DNA of 64,000 nt, taken from NCBI GenBank assembly GCA_963932145.1, contig OZ010586.1, positions 78,571,265 through 78,635,264 of the forward strand. Direction: 5' to 3'. A program made the translations under genes and the position numbers. A model generated the notes under the pieces. The model searched no databases. It saw nothing but the letters and a program-made list of their open reading frames with translations, and was not told the origin of the DNA. Origin of the DNA: Acanthosepion lycidas. Lineage: Eukaryota; Mollusca; Cephalopoda; Sepiida; Sepiidae. Below, one piece after another: positions 31,009-41,693 of this stretch; within the stretch, counting starts at the first letter, position 1, and every line of letters begins with the position of its first letter.

Positions 31009-32681
31009 AAAAGTAATATTGCTGGATTTTTTTACTAGAAAATCCTTATCATGAGAGATAAAGCTGCTTACTGATTTTTTGTGCTGTGGTTATCACTGTG
31101 ACTAAGAAGTCTCTCCTTTTATTTATTTGGAAATCTTATGATGATTGCTAGATAGGTTCAGGGAAGAGAAGAGAAACACAAGGTTCATAGGTCATTTACA
31201 ACATGAAGATGAAATTGGTCAAAGAAAAGATGACGTGATTATGTAAATTTAGAATGATTGATGGTCATCTTTAAAGTGTTTTTTTTTTTCATCACAGATC
31301 GCAGTGGTCATTACAAGAAAAGAATGAAAAATGTTGAAAGTAAATGTTTTCCCAATAAATTAAATCCACCAATATTGATAAAACATACTGAATATACTTA
31401 TATAAACAAAGAACAGGTTAATAATGAATCTACAGCTAATTGTTTTCCCTTTACACCAGCAGCAGAGCTGAGAGTATCTTTCTTCACATAAAAAATGTCA
31501 GTTGATAGTATACTTGACACCAACCACCAATCAGATGTGATTGGCCCATGACCAAGCATTATTGTTTTCACGCAAATTAGTACCCCCCACCCCATCTTTA
31601 TGCAAATCTTGGTAACAGTACCACTTGCATTGTCTCACTACATTTTCTAAGCAGCCAATTAATAAAGAACACAACTTTTGCTAAAGTAAGTCTCTATTGT
31701 GATTGGTGGAGGTTATCTTATGATGACATCCCTGCCTACCATATATCTATATTGTCTTGTATAAGGATTGAAAAAAACACAAAATGTAAATATTTATGAT
31801 AAATTATTATATAACATAACATATATATACAGAACGATAAGATAATAAGTTAGAGATTCAAGAGTTCAAAATCTAAATGTCCTGGTGCATGTGTGTTTGT
31901 GTGTGTGTGAGAGAGAGTGAGAGAGAGAGAGAGTTCAGGAGAATCTATATATATATATGTATATACATTTAGAAGCAGTAGTTGCCTGATTGAAATGGGT
32001 GAAAAAATATGCATGCTTTAGTGTCAATGCAGGACATCTTAGCAGTGATAAAAGAAAGTAGATATTGTATGAGCCTATGTGAGACAGTGGGTTACAAGTA
32101 ATTATCATATTTCGGCTGTGGGTAGAAAGTGATGAACACAGCATTGGAGAATTGATAAAATTAATTCATCAGTTCTGATTTAGGTTGTCTTTCCATCTTC
32201 TTATATACATATCAAGAGATTCTCTTTGAAACCGCCACTTGGCTTCTGATTAGTTCACAATTAGTTACCTTATATCCTGGATGAGAACAGATCTTGTTTC
32301 TGATTTGTTTGCTAAATTATGATGTATGTATCCTGGTTGGGGTGTTTCTGATTGGTTGGTTGAAATATGATTTCATGACCTGGCAATTTAAAATATACAT
32401 CTATTTTTAGAGATGGAAAATGTTTGCTCTCATTATTATTTGTTATTATATATATTATAATATCTGTTTTTTATAGAATAATTTGCAGTTACTTATTTGG
32501 TAGTGTGAGATTTTATTATGCATGTTTGTTTCTCATATTTTAAATAAATCAAACCAGTCAAGTTATTATCAATATTTTTAATAAAAAAGATTTTGTAAGC
32601 TGCAATTAATATGCTTATATGAATATATCCTGAAAATTTTATCAACCTCAGTTGGTTAATACTAATTGTATTGTGAAAATA
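31009..32681. other. No gene; one GT/GA microsatellite
   Basis: A (GT)n/(GA)n tract lies at about 31889-31933. Positions 31500-31720 contain several CCAAT/ATTGG strings without other promoter structure. Short TA runs occur at 31820 and 32445. I see no coding sequence or transposon end. Confidence 0.45.
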
Positions 32682-32980
32682 CAGTGGAGTAATGGATAGC
32701 AACTCAGATTGAGGAATCGGAGAGCCAAGTTTGAATTCTAGTCAAATCTATTGCATTCACTTACATGCTAATACAATTGGGAAAGGTATGAATCCTATTC
32801 TTCTCCCCCTAGCTATGGGTAAATAGCAGGACAGACCAGGTTCTATAGCCTTGGATGGCAACTGGTCTACCGCAGAAAGAAATGGCAACCAACTGCGTGA
32901 AAAATCTGCGTCATTAGTCATGTATTGAAAGGTACATGATCGCTTAAGTGTGTATCACGCATGGCACATAACTGACTGAT
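32682..32980 (+). mobile_element. SINE-OR, full length
   Basis: Reference copy: head CAGTGGAGTAATGGATAGC, B-box-like CCAAGTTTGAATTCTAG, body GCATTCACTTACATGCTAA, GGGAAAGGTATGAATCC, CTAGCTATGGGTAAATAGC, GTTCTATAGCCTTGGATGG, AGAAATGGCAACCAACTG, and end CACGCATGGCACATAACTG with a short AT-rich tail. No ORF; it would depend on a LINE for movement. Confidence 0.85.
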
Positions 32981-33299
32981 AATAAATAAAGAATATATCT
33001 GTAGAACCCAGTACATTAATTTTATTATTTATCCAAAACTAATTACCACTTCTGTATATAAAGACGTGGATTCTTACATATTTAGTAACATAATAAACTG
33101 AGCAGTTTTTGATACTGATGAGGGCTGCGTGACATACTTGACTGCAGTCACTAAAGGTTCTCTTTTGTTACAGCTGCTGCTGCTTTTGAAAACCTGTTAT
33201 CATTGTCACTTTAATTATGCTTTACACTTTCCTACCCACTGAACAAAAGAATCCATGTTGGAATGGGCTAAGCTCATATGTTTATAAACCACAATTTCC
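32981..33299. other. No feature seen
   Basis: Ordinary AT-rich sequence between SINE-OR and the degenerate array. Confidence 0.4.
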
Positions 33300-33925
33300 G
33301 AAGGAAAATAAATGCTCTCTTTCCTTACAACTTTTTAACCTGAGGAAAGCTCTAGAATGGATTGGCTAGAATATTTGGTTAAAAATGTTTTTTCTATAGG
33401 AAAACAAACAATCTCTTTTCTTACAATGTGTTCATCTGAAGAAGGCTCTAGAATTGATTGGCTGGAAAATTTTGTCAAAAAATTTATTTTCTATAGAAAA
33501 TGAAAACTCACTTTCCTTATAATTTGTTCATTGGAAGAAGGCTCTAGAATAAATTGGCTGGAATATTTGTCCAAAAATGTATTTTATATAGAAAAGTGAA
33601 TACTCACTTTCTTTAGAATTTGTTCATCTGAAGAAGGTTCGAGATCAGATTTACAGAAAGATTTGTTCAAAAACATATTTTCACTGAAAAGTGTACTCTT
33701 TCATTCCTGGCAATTTTTTTATCTGATGAAAGGTCTATAATATAGTGATTGAAACATTTGGCCAATAAATGTGTTTTCTGTAGTAAATCAAATATTTTCT
33801 TTCCTTACAATTTGTACACTTGAAGAAGTCTCTAGAATGGGTTAGCCAAAACATTTGATCAGAAATGTTCTTTTTCCTCACACTTTTTTAACATGAAGAA
33901 GGCTGTAGAATGGATCAGCAGAAAT
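33300..33925 (+). repeat. Degenerate ~96-bp tandem array, about 6.5 units
   Basis: A TGAAGAAGGCTCTAGAATGG-type landmark recurs at about 33342, 33438, 33534, 33630, 33725, 33822 and 33895, spacing 96, 96, 96, 95, 97 and 73. Each unit also holds GATTGGCTGGAA..TTTG, TTTTCTATAGAAAA and TTTCCTTACAATTTGTTCAT-type strings. Divergence of roughly 20-25% by eye shows it is old. No open frame runs through. Confidence 0.85.
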
Positions 33926-34554
33926 GTTGTGCAAACAAACTAGCAAAAAGAGCAAGATAAAGCACTGTTCAAGTATTTTGAATTTTTTGTGATGAAAATA
34001 CATTTAAATTTTGTCATATTTAAATATATCAATATTCAATATATCAAATATATCAATATTCATATCAATATTCTATTGAGATCTTAGTTTCTGAACAACC
34101 TGACATATTAACATTTCTCAAGCTTAATTCTACATTCAACTTTCACATTCTTTCGATATGAAAAATATTAAACTTTAAGATATAAGGCCAAAGATAGACA
34201 TTTAATCAACGATTCTGATAACAACATTGTCCCTGTTTTGTGGAAGTAAGAATTTTTTTTTTTAACATAAAATCCTTGGATCATTCAAAAACATAAATGT
34301 CAATCCTCTTTCAGCTCCCGAAGTTGACAAACTAGATTATGTATTCATATTAGAGATTATTCTGTAAGGTCTTCATCACTCCAGGAGAAGGGAAAACAAA
34401 TGTCACATCTTGTTATTGGTGGCCTTGAACTATATAAAACCTATAAGATCAGCTCCTTTAAATATATTATCCTTTAACATGCTGAAACTTGTAAGTCGAT
34501 ATAAAAGCACAACTAGTATTCAGTTTAAAATTCGTCTTTGAATATTTGTGCCTT
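33926..34554. other. No feature seen
   Basis: AT-rich; a short ATATCAATATTCA duplication lies near 34025-34075. No supported feature. Confidence 0.4.
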
Positions 34555-35020
34555 TTTTTTATTTAAGGAAGGTAGAATTACCACTAGCATGCAAGGGTTT
34601 ACAGAAAATGGGAGCAAGAGTAAAAAGGTGTGTAAGAGGAAAGGATGAAGAGAAGGATGGGAAATAAATCAAGGTATCTGAAGAACTCAATTGATATTGC
34701 ATTTGAATAGTTGGAGATGATAGCTATCAGGAAAGCAAGTAAGAGTTAGGGAGTTCCACAGACAGAAAGTGTGAGACATGAAGCTATTGGAGTAGAAGAG
34801 ATGGCTATATTTAACCATTTTGACAGTGAAAACATGGAACTGAGATGCCAACCTAGTAATATGTTTAAATTCATGCAGTTTGGGAACTAGCAAAAGTAGC
34901 TTGTCAGAGCAGTGACCGTGAAAGTATTTCTAGAAAGGGCAGAGGGATGTGACAGCACATCTGTGAGAGAGCGACTGTAAACAAGTTGCCAGATCAGGGT
35001 CAATCACATTGCATATCTTC
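34555..35020 (-). pseudogene. LINE-A RT C-terminus and 3' UTR
   Basis: On the minus strand 34893-34687 encodes LVPKLHEFKHITRLASQFHV, FTVKMVKYSHLFYSNSFMSH and LWNSL, the last part of the LINE-A ORF. The GGGTTTACAGAAAATGGGAG plus-strand 3' UTR string is shared with 29897. It ends left at an A-rich run on the minus strand. Confidence 0.8.
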
Positions 35021-35190
35021 CTGACAATTGTCATGCTTTGAAATCCTTCACAACTTGACACTTACTCTGAAAACATTACACTTGTCATTCAGGAGAATGA
35101 TCATAAAATTACATATTTTTACTGACATTTGTAGTATTTTGTAAATGTTGTTAATTTCTCTTTTGACTGTTTAAAACGTACTTTTTTCAC

Positions 35191-35392
35191 TATTTAAATT
35201 ATTATGACTATTGTCCTCATCTTTGTCACCATATTTATTACAACATTTTGGCCATTGTATGTTCTGGCCTTCTTCAGGTGGTCGGAATGTCAAACTGATC
35301 CCTTTACTTTGCTCAATGGGGTAGACTGTTCTAGTTCCACATGCCATGTTTAATGGATGTCAATTATCAGTTATCTCCTGTTAATTCCCCTT
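35191..35392 (-). mobile_element. SINE-1, left arm of an inverted pair
   Basis: The plus strand reads the complement of the tail (ACTATTGTCCTCATCTTTG), then the complement of the body (AATGTCAAACTGATCCC, GGGTAGACTGTTCTAG, TTTAATGGATGTCAATTATC). It stops before the tRNA-like head, exactly where the plus-strand copy begins. Confidence 0.8.
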
Positions 35393-35603
35393 TCCAACTG
35401 ACATCCATTAAACATGGCACGTGTAACTAGAACAGTCTACCCCAGTGAGCGAAATAAAGGGTTCAGTTTGACATTCCAACCACCCGAAGAAGGCTGGAGT
35501 GTACAACGGCCGAAACGTTGTAATAAATATGGCAACAAAGATGAGGACAATAGTTTGAATAATGTAAATAGTGTACAAAATACTTCATCTCAGAAAAATA
35601 GAA
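35393..35603 (+). mobile_element. SINE-1, right arm of an inverted pair
   Basis: Starts CCAACTGACATCCATTAAAC and runs through GTCTACCCCAGTGAGCG, CGAAGAAGGCTGGAG, CGGCCGAAACGTTGTAATAA and GAGGACAATAGTTTG to CTTCATCTCAGAAAAATAG. With 35191-35392 it forms a near-palindrome with ~200-bp arms and almost no spacer. Confidence 0.85.
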
Positions 35604-35748
35604 CGATAATGTATTTTTTTTGTTTTGACTACTGTTAGGTGCATTTATTGTGAGCTTTGTGTATTAAGCATGGCTAGAATTTGAGTGAGTACCTTCTATT
35701 TTTTAAAAAAACTTTCAACACAGCTTTCCTACTGTTGAATAAGGTGAG

Positions 35749-36092
35749 TGTTATATTCCATGCTAAGGGAATAAATACTCAACACCAGGTGGATAATAGA
35801 AGAACAGTTTATTGTACACAACCAGTACAATATGAAATACGGTACAGTTATACACACAGGTCAATCTATTAGGTTGGTGCAAAAATAATGTCGTTTTTTG
35901 ACGTTGAACTTCAAAAGAAAAACGACATTATTTTTGCACCAATCTAATAGTAGTGAGTACCACTAATTTGAAGCTCGGATGTGTTTGTGTCTTTTTGCTC
36001 TCACTCTTCCTCTAGTCTCTCGTAGACAGTTGACTTTATAGGTACTTACTACCTATAGTATAATAGGGGTGACTGGTTATTCCATTACATCA
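35749..36092 (-). mobile_element. Solo LTR with a nested MITE
   Basis: Plus-strand ends TGTTATATTCCATGC and TTCCATTACATCA (TG...CA). The flanking 5-bp duplication GTGAG is perfect (35744-35748 and 36093-36097). On the minus strand a polyadenylation signal AATAAA lies in CAATAAACTGTTCTTC, so I assign LTR orientation to the minus strand. Without the 79-bp MITE and its TA duplication the LTR is about 263 bp. No internal gypsy or BEL sequence adjoins. The alternative is another 5-bp-TSD element, but the tips and signal favour an LTR. Confidence 0.65.
35869..35947. mobile_element. 79-bp palindromic mariner MITE
   Basis: TTAGGTTGGTGCAAAAATAA to its complement, with TA duplicated at 35867-35868 and 35948-35949. 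It differs from the copies at 18134 and 50694 mainly in the central loop. It sits inside the LTR at 35749-36092, so it is the younger insertion. Confidence 0.95.
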
Positions 36093-36109
36093 GTGAGAAT
36101 AAAAGAATC

Positions 36110-36200
36110 TATTAAGAGCTATTTATTAAGAGCTGCAAAGGACAGGAAATAGTAGAGAGATGTGATCGCATACATCCTGAAGGGACTCAGCGGATAGTAG
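36110..36200 (+). pseudogene. LINE-B 3' end scrap
   Basis: TAAGAGCTGCAAAGGACAGG, GTAGAGAGATGTGATCGC and ATCCTGAAGGGACTCAG match the LINE-B terminus at 30898-30965 (AGAGCTACAAAGAAAAGG, AATCTGCTGAAGGGACATGG). Confidence 0.55.
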
Positions 36201-37039
36201 AAAAACCTTAGTCAAAATCAATAAACCTGGAATATTTGAATAGTTCCCACTTGTATAAATTTATCTACTAATTTGAAATGCTGATTTTCTAGGCAGATAT
36301 GCACATGCTCCACTTCAAAGTTTGGTATAATGCAGTCTTTCTTTCTCTTCTTTGACCCTGTGTTATACTAGCCTAATTTTAATAAATATCATTATCTTCT
36401 ACGTTCAAATAAAATGGTTAATAATCTTGTTTTGCTATTATTCTCTTAGAAAAAATGTTTTCCAAGCATCTGTGATTATAAGTTTAGGATCTTGTGACAT
36501 TTTGTAATGCCCCCAAGTTTTTAATATTTCAGGAGCCATAATGCTTGTCTCTGATTAAAGCATGACAAAGATGAAAAAATATGGACATGTATTTTTTTTT
36601 TTATAGTTATTGATTTCTTTTTTCCTATTGTACATCTGAAACATGACTTAGACAAGTAAAAGTCTACAGTTTGGATCTGCTTTTTTGTTAAATCGACAAA
36701 GGCAAAAAATAAAATAAAACCAAAATCTTCCATTTTTGCTTTGTATATTTCTGTGACGATTGCTTATTTTTCTCTTTTTTTCTGAAGAATCTGTTTCTAA
36801 ATGTACTAAAGATTGAACGCATAAGTAATTTTGCAGTATGTCACAAAGGAAAAAGAAACTAGGTAGATGGAAATCATAAAATATGTGAAAAGTTTCCAGA
36901 GATATTTTTTAGTCATTTGGCAATATCTTCTTTAATTTTATTTAAAAAATAAAAGTATGATTTTTTGGCCTAAAATATTCCATTTGGATGTAAATTTTTC
37001 AGATAAAATTGTAGAAGTAATGGTCTTAAGTTGTCCAAA
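36201..37039. other. No feature seen
   Basis: AT-rich with homopolymer T runs. No recognisable element. Confidence 0.4.
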
Positions 37040-37600
37040 TTTCTTAGACAAAGCAATGAAAATTTGACAAAATCTATATTCTGTGTACCTTTTGACCCTC
37101 ATGGCTCTCTTAAATTTCTTATCTTTTGTAGCTCTTATTACATTTTGTCTTTTTGCTATCTCTCCTGACCCCAGTTCGCCCATCCATTTATATATGTTAC
37201 TCGCTGCTTTTCTCAGTTCGTCTTGCCTTCAATATTTCCCCTGGAAAAGGACACTTGTACTTATCATCAGGATAAGATAGTTGGAATTTCTCAGGAACAT
37301 AATAAGGAAAGTAAACATGATCAATCTAAGTGTTGTTTTCCATTTTCCTTAAAGCATCATCGTTGTTCACATGTTCAGTCCATAGTATTCTCAGCATCCT
37401 TTTGTAAAACCAGGATTCTTTTACCTCAAGTCTCTTCTCCATCTGAAAGGAGGTTGTTCAGAATTTACTGCCACAGAATAGGACTGATATTACATAAAAG
37501 TCAGCATTCTTTTCTTTGTTTCTAATGAAATTTTCCTGTTTCTTAATATATTCCAATGCATCTTTGGATTTTACTGTGCCATAAATCATCCAAATTCCAA
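37040..37600 (-). pseudogene. LINE-B (RTE-like) fragment
   Basis: The plus strand carries complements of LINE-B landmarks: AAAACCAGGATTCTTTTACC, TCTTCTCCATCTGAAAGGAG, CACAGAATAGGACTGATATT and CATCTTTGGATTTTAC, with GAAATTTCTCAGGAACATAA-type text near 37280. The coding sense is minus. Numerous stops. Confidence 0.7.
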
Positions 37601-38029
37601 CAATAAGTAATGAATGCCAAATGTTTCCTAAATGGAAATGGTTATTTCACTATTAGCATTGTTAGTTAAAAATTCTTTGTATTTTTGAAAAAGATTTCGC
37701 AACATTTTTGCAGCTGTGCCAAATTTTTGCAACTTTAAGATACTATACTGTAATTTCTATAATTAGGTATTAGCCATTAATTTCCCATATCTACTTGGTA
37801 AGGAGTAGTACTATAAATTGTTCAGCATGTGCAGTAAAATTTGAAAACTGTTAAAGCCATAATAATAAGTTTTAATGATGAATAAAAAAACATAGAATTA
37901 TTTATAATAGAATCCTTCATTAACCAAAAGAATGTTTCTAATTGCATTCCACTTATGAATGAACCCTGTGGGTTTTAAAAAAAGAATTATTCTTTATCAG
38001 AGTTGCTACAGAATCAGAAAGAAAAAACT
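37601..38029. other. No feature seen
   Basis: AT-rich; no supported feature. Confidence 0.4.
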
Positions 38030-38260
38030 TTAAAAAATAACAAAAACCACGTCACTTGAAGACTTTCAACAGTAGCGGCAACTAACATGGATAGCACATA
38101 TGATCCAGAGAGAAAATAATGACAACCAAAATGCAGACTTTCCTATTTTCCTGGGAAATTGTTTTAAGAGACAGACATTTAAGTTTCAACTGACAATAAC
38201 ACTAACTATTCTGCCAATGAATGCTAAATGTTTTCTTATAAGGGAATAGCTAACCTTCCA
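38030..38260 (+). pseudogene. LINE-C 3' coding fragment
   Basis: Translation around 38088 gives WIAHMIQRENNDNQ, then FPIFLGNCFKRQTFKFQL and an AKCF segment. The same text in the longer LINE-C copy at 55890-56015 (PIFLKNCFKKK, LQLKAALAAQSMNVKCF) identifies the family. Nothing upstream remains. Confidence 0.65.
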
Positions 38261-39236
38261 TTAGTCTTGGCAAATAAATACAAACAGGAGGAATGGCAAG
38301 AAATGACCTGATAAAACAGCAAACTTTATTCTTGCTGATCAAATTTTATCAATGAATTTTTTATTGCAACTTTTTGCAGACAACAGATTTTACTTTACTT
38401 GAAAATCAGTTGGGCTAAAGTTGGTTTTCCTCTTAATCAAAAAAACGTGATCCTCTTAAATAAAGAATGCACAGGAACCATGTGACTTCCAACAAAAAAA
38501 AATTTACACCCTGACTCAATTAAAAAAACAAAAAACAAACTGGAGCATACAGTAACTCTTCAAAAGAAAGTAAACAAATTTCTTTACCTAAGAAAACATT
38601 TTATCATGAAAATACTTTGCAGATTTTTGAATTTTTCAATTCTCACTCAAATGATGATCAGAGTCAAGGTTTCTGTTTTTTTGATTGTTTTTTTTTTTTA
38701 AGGTTCACCCTGTACAAGGCCTGGGGGCCACTTGAGGTAGAGGGTTATGTTAAAGGGTAGTTTATATGGGTAGGAGGGGAAGATAACAGTTAAATCTAGA
38801 CTTGCACAGGTTAAGATTGTAGTGATTGGGAAAATATCCTCTTGGGAGTCTCTTCCACAGAGCAGATGTTTGCAAGAAGCTGTTTGAGTGGAACTTCTCA
38901 CTGATGGAATATGAAAGGAATGTGGAGTGTTTGCTACTACGCCATGAAGGTTAGATTTGGTGGAACCCAGAATTTGTATCATAAAATTTTTTTTACCATT
39001 CTGCAGTAAGAATCATACAATAAAAGAATCCTCTTTTATATATGTTGCTATTAGGACCAGCATGCTGACCTTGTCTGTCATGCTTAGAATGTTCCAGTCA
39101 GTATACTCTCCAACCTTATTCTGCTGTCTGTCATTTAACTTGTAATCTTCTTGAAATTTTGGATAAAGAAATAGTGTCCTAATTCTGCTTTCCATGTTTT
39201 ATGTGAAAAAATATGAAAAAAAATACTATTGATATA
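38261..39236. other. Unassigned; GC-richer stretch at 38698-38982
   Basis: 38700-38965 is less AT-rich than its surroundings and partly resembles 47595-47710: GAGTGGAACTTCTCACTGAT versus GAATGGAACTTATTCTCATC, TGGAATATG, TTTGCTACTAC versus TTTACTACTG, and GTTAGATTTGGTGG versus GTTAGACATGGTGG. That suggests an unidentified dispersed repeat. A 94-codon minus frame there matches nothing I know. Confidence 0.4.
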
Positions 39237-39238
39237 TA

Positions 39239-39945
39239 TCAGGTCATCCCATATGTTCTGTCCAAATCTTAACTTTTTGTTAAAATGAATGAAATTTAAA
39301 GAGTATTTTATAATGTTGAATGGTGATGAACATTATTTTTATGTTTAGATGCATTTAAACTGATCAAATTTTATTTCAGAGAACAATAAAATTAAATTTT
39401 GTTTGATTAAAACCCTGATAACATGGAAGTACCCAAGAATCATTTGAGGCACATAATGATTTATGAGTTCAAGAAAGGAAACTCAGCAGCCGAAGTGGCT
39501 AGAAACATTCACTCAGTTTATGGAGAGGAATGTGTGAATGTAGGAACATGCAGAAGATGGTTTGCAAAATTCAGAGGTGGAGATTTCACTCTTGAAAATA
39601 AAGATCGAAATGTCCAGTTGAGTTTGATGAAAAGCTTCTTGAAGCAGCCCTTGAAGAAAATCCTGCTTTATAAGTTGAGGAACTGGCAGTGGTTCTCAGT
39701 TCAAACCATACTACTGTTCATAGTCATCTTCAGCAACTTGGAAAAGTTCCTAAACTTGGAAAATGGGTGCCTCATGAATTGTCTGAAATGGAATTAGTAA
39801 GCTTGTTAATAGATGGAAGGCAGTCATAGATAATCAGGGAAAATACATTGTTAATTGAATCTGTAATTAAATGCAACATTTGCAACTCATTTGGTCACTT
39901 GTTTTCTTTATTCAAAATTTGGACAGAACTTATGGGATGACCTGA
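39239..39945 (+). mobile_element. Internally deleted mariner, 707 bp, with transposase N-terminus
   Basis: Terminal repeats TCAGGTCATCCCATATGTTC and ...AACTTATGGGATGACCTGA (28 of 29 matching) with TA duplicated at 39237-39238 and 39946-39947. From 39423 it encodes the DNA-binding part of a mariner transposase: MEVPKNHLRHIMIYEFKKG, NSAAEVARNIHSVYGEECVN, TCRRWFAKFRGGDFTLENKD. After residue ~60 the frame shifts, and the LGKWVPHELSE motif (other frame, ~39755) is followed at once by the C-terminal end LVSLLIDGRQS. The whole DD34D catalytic region is missing. Expected full length is about 1.3 kb. Non-autonomous. Confidence 0.9.
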
Positions 39946-40019
39946 TACTTTTTGTGGCTTCAGTTAAAAGAGATTGGGAGAATGGAGATCAAGTGACAAC
40001 AAATCGCATCATGAAAAAA

Positions 40020-40330
40020 TGATGAGAGATATTTTTAAGAAGAATCTCTAAATAGATAGTAGGATCACCAGACTAGATGCAGCAGCAATATTTAAACCAT
40101 GGATGATTAGTAGACTTATAAATATGTAAGAAAGATTCTGGAGAGAGAAATTGTCTAGCATTATACAATGAACCAACTTTCCTAGCAGGTGAACTAGCAA
40201 TTGATTCAATATATTCTTTCCACTTCATGTCAGCAGAAAACGTTAGCCAAAGAAAGTACAGTGATTCACTCTTCTGGAGGTTAGCATTAGCCATCCTGAT
40301 GGAAATCAGAAAGAGATTTTTTAGATGACT
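40020..40330 (-). pseudogene. LINE-A RT fragment
   Basis: On the minus strand 40294-40073 encodes ADMKWKEYIESIASSPARKV, GSLYNARQFLSPESFLHIYK and STNHPWFKYCCC, aligning with 46079-46537. It is flanked by unrelated sequence; both the YADD palm and the 3' end are missing. Confidence 0.8.
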
Positions 40331-40654
40331 GATAGAAAGTATTTTCTACAAAAGACTGTTTGCATGAGAAGGAGAATTAGTTAATGCTTCTGAAGAAGTC
40401 TGGGGTTTAAATAATATCTCCCAAAACATGTGGACTTCATGTCTTTACTCTTTTCTATTACTTTTTGATAATGTTGCTATAATTTTCACTTCTATTATAC
40501 AGGCATCTGACTGGTTGTTGCAAATTTTGCATCCTCATGTTGTTCTCTGATCAAAGCAAGTTACTGGTTAATAAAAGCATATAAAAGATGAAGAAGATTA
40601 AATAAAGAATCTTTGGAAATGCTGTTTGTTTGTCACTGTAATTGCTAAACTCAA
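40331..40654. other. No feature seen
   Basis: AT-rich; no supported feature. Confidence 0.4.
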
Positions 40655-40975
40655 CTAACAGATTAGTTGAATCTTCTTCTATATGACCCTTTAAGACATA
40701 AGTGATTGTGCCTCTCCACACTTTCCTCTCCTTTGTAACTCTTTACAATTTTTTTGTCTTTTTGTTATCTCTTCTAAACCTTGCTCATGTGTTGTTTCCT
40801 CTTTTCTTCAATATATCCTGTGAGTATCAAATTTTCCAAACATTCTTTCCTCATTATATGCCCTAGAAATTTCAATTGTCTCTTCCTGGTGTTTAATATA
40901 AGTTTCCTTTTTGTTTCCATAATCTATAGTATTCTCAGCATCCTTCTGTAGAACCACATTTCCTGCATGCAAAAT
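40655..40975 (-). pseudogene. LINE-B (RTE-like) fragment
   Basis: The plus strand holds complements of LINE-B landmarks in order: GACATAAGTGATTGTGCC, TTTGTCTTTTTGTTATCTC, ATTATATGCCCTAGAAATTT, CAGCATCCTTCTGTAGAACC. The same order occurs at 6715-7045 and 13015-13335. Confidence 0.65.
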
Positions 40976-41693
40976 ACATTGTTCAAGTCAAAGAAGATTA
41001 TGTTTGCAAGATACTGATGCTAAGAAATAATGCTTAAATTAATTCCAACCTATGTGATTCCTTTCGAGTTAGATAACATTTTAGCCTGTACCTTTGCTTT
41101 ATAAATAAAAGGCATTTTTTGCCTCGTTTGTGTCTTATCTGAAGTGATCTTAATTTAGATCTGTTCAGATAAAGCACTTAAATCTGCAGTGCACAAAAAA
41201 GGAGAATTTTAACGTATTGCATCTGATTAAATTGGTTCTATATTTGATTATGTCCCCAGGTGAGTCAGAAATACAACTGAGAAATTTCGATATTAGCTGA
41301 ACACAGCTGGTCAACTGGAAGAAAACAATTATCAAAATTAATAGAAATTTCATGATTAAATTAAGAGATAATTTTACTCTGTTGTATGATCTTCTCGGAT
41401 AGAAGACGCAGTGAAATTATAGAAAGATAAAATAAGCAACATTCATAATGGACTATAAAAGGAAGATGAAAGAAAAGAGGTAAAATAAGCTAATGTAAGA
41501 CATCTTCGCAGAATGAAATGACTATTTGAGAATCATGTAGAATTTAGGGGGATTATATGCATATTGTTCTATTATCGTTTTCTTTTACATGCATAAGACA
41601 TTTAATTATTTTTATTTCATGCATAAAAATAAATATAAAAACAGTGAATAGAGGATTATGTGATGACTATAATGGTAATTTATATTATATATA
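40976..41693. other. Gap with a short direct-repeat arm
   Basis: 41058-41130 (AGATAACATTTTAGCCTG ... CTCGTTTGTGTCTTATC) is repeated, diverged, at 44582-44650, on the other side of the Tc1 composite. The rest is unassigned. Confidence 0.45.

Noticed and set aside
31500..31720. Cluster of CCAAT/ATTGG strings as a promoter
   Set aside because: No TATA or initiator context and no adjacent gene; such pentamers are expected by chance.
38698..38982. 94-codon minus-strand frame in a GC-richer stretch
   Set aside because: Could be a LINE or LTR remnant, but I cannot match it to a family, and the sequence seems repeated at 47.6 kb without a conserved frame.
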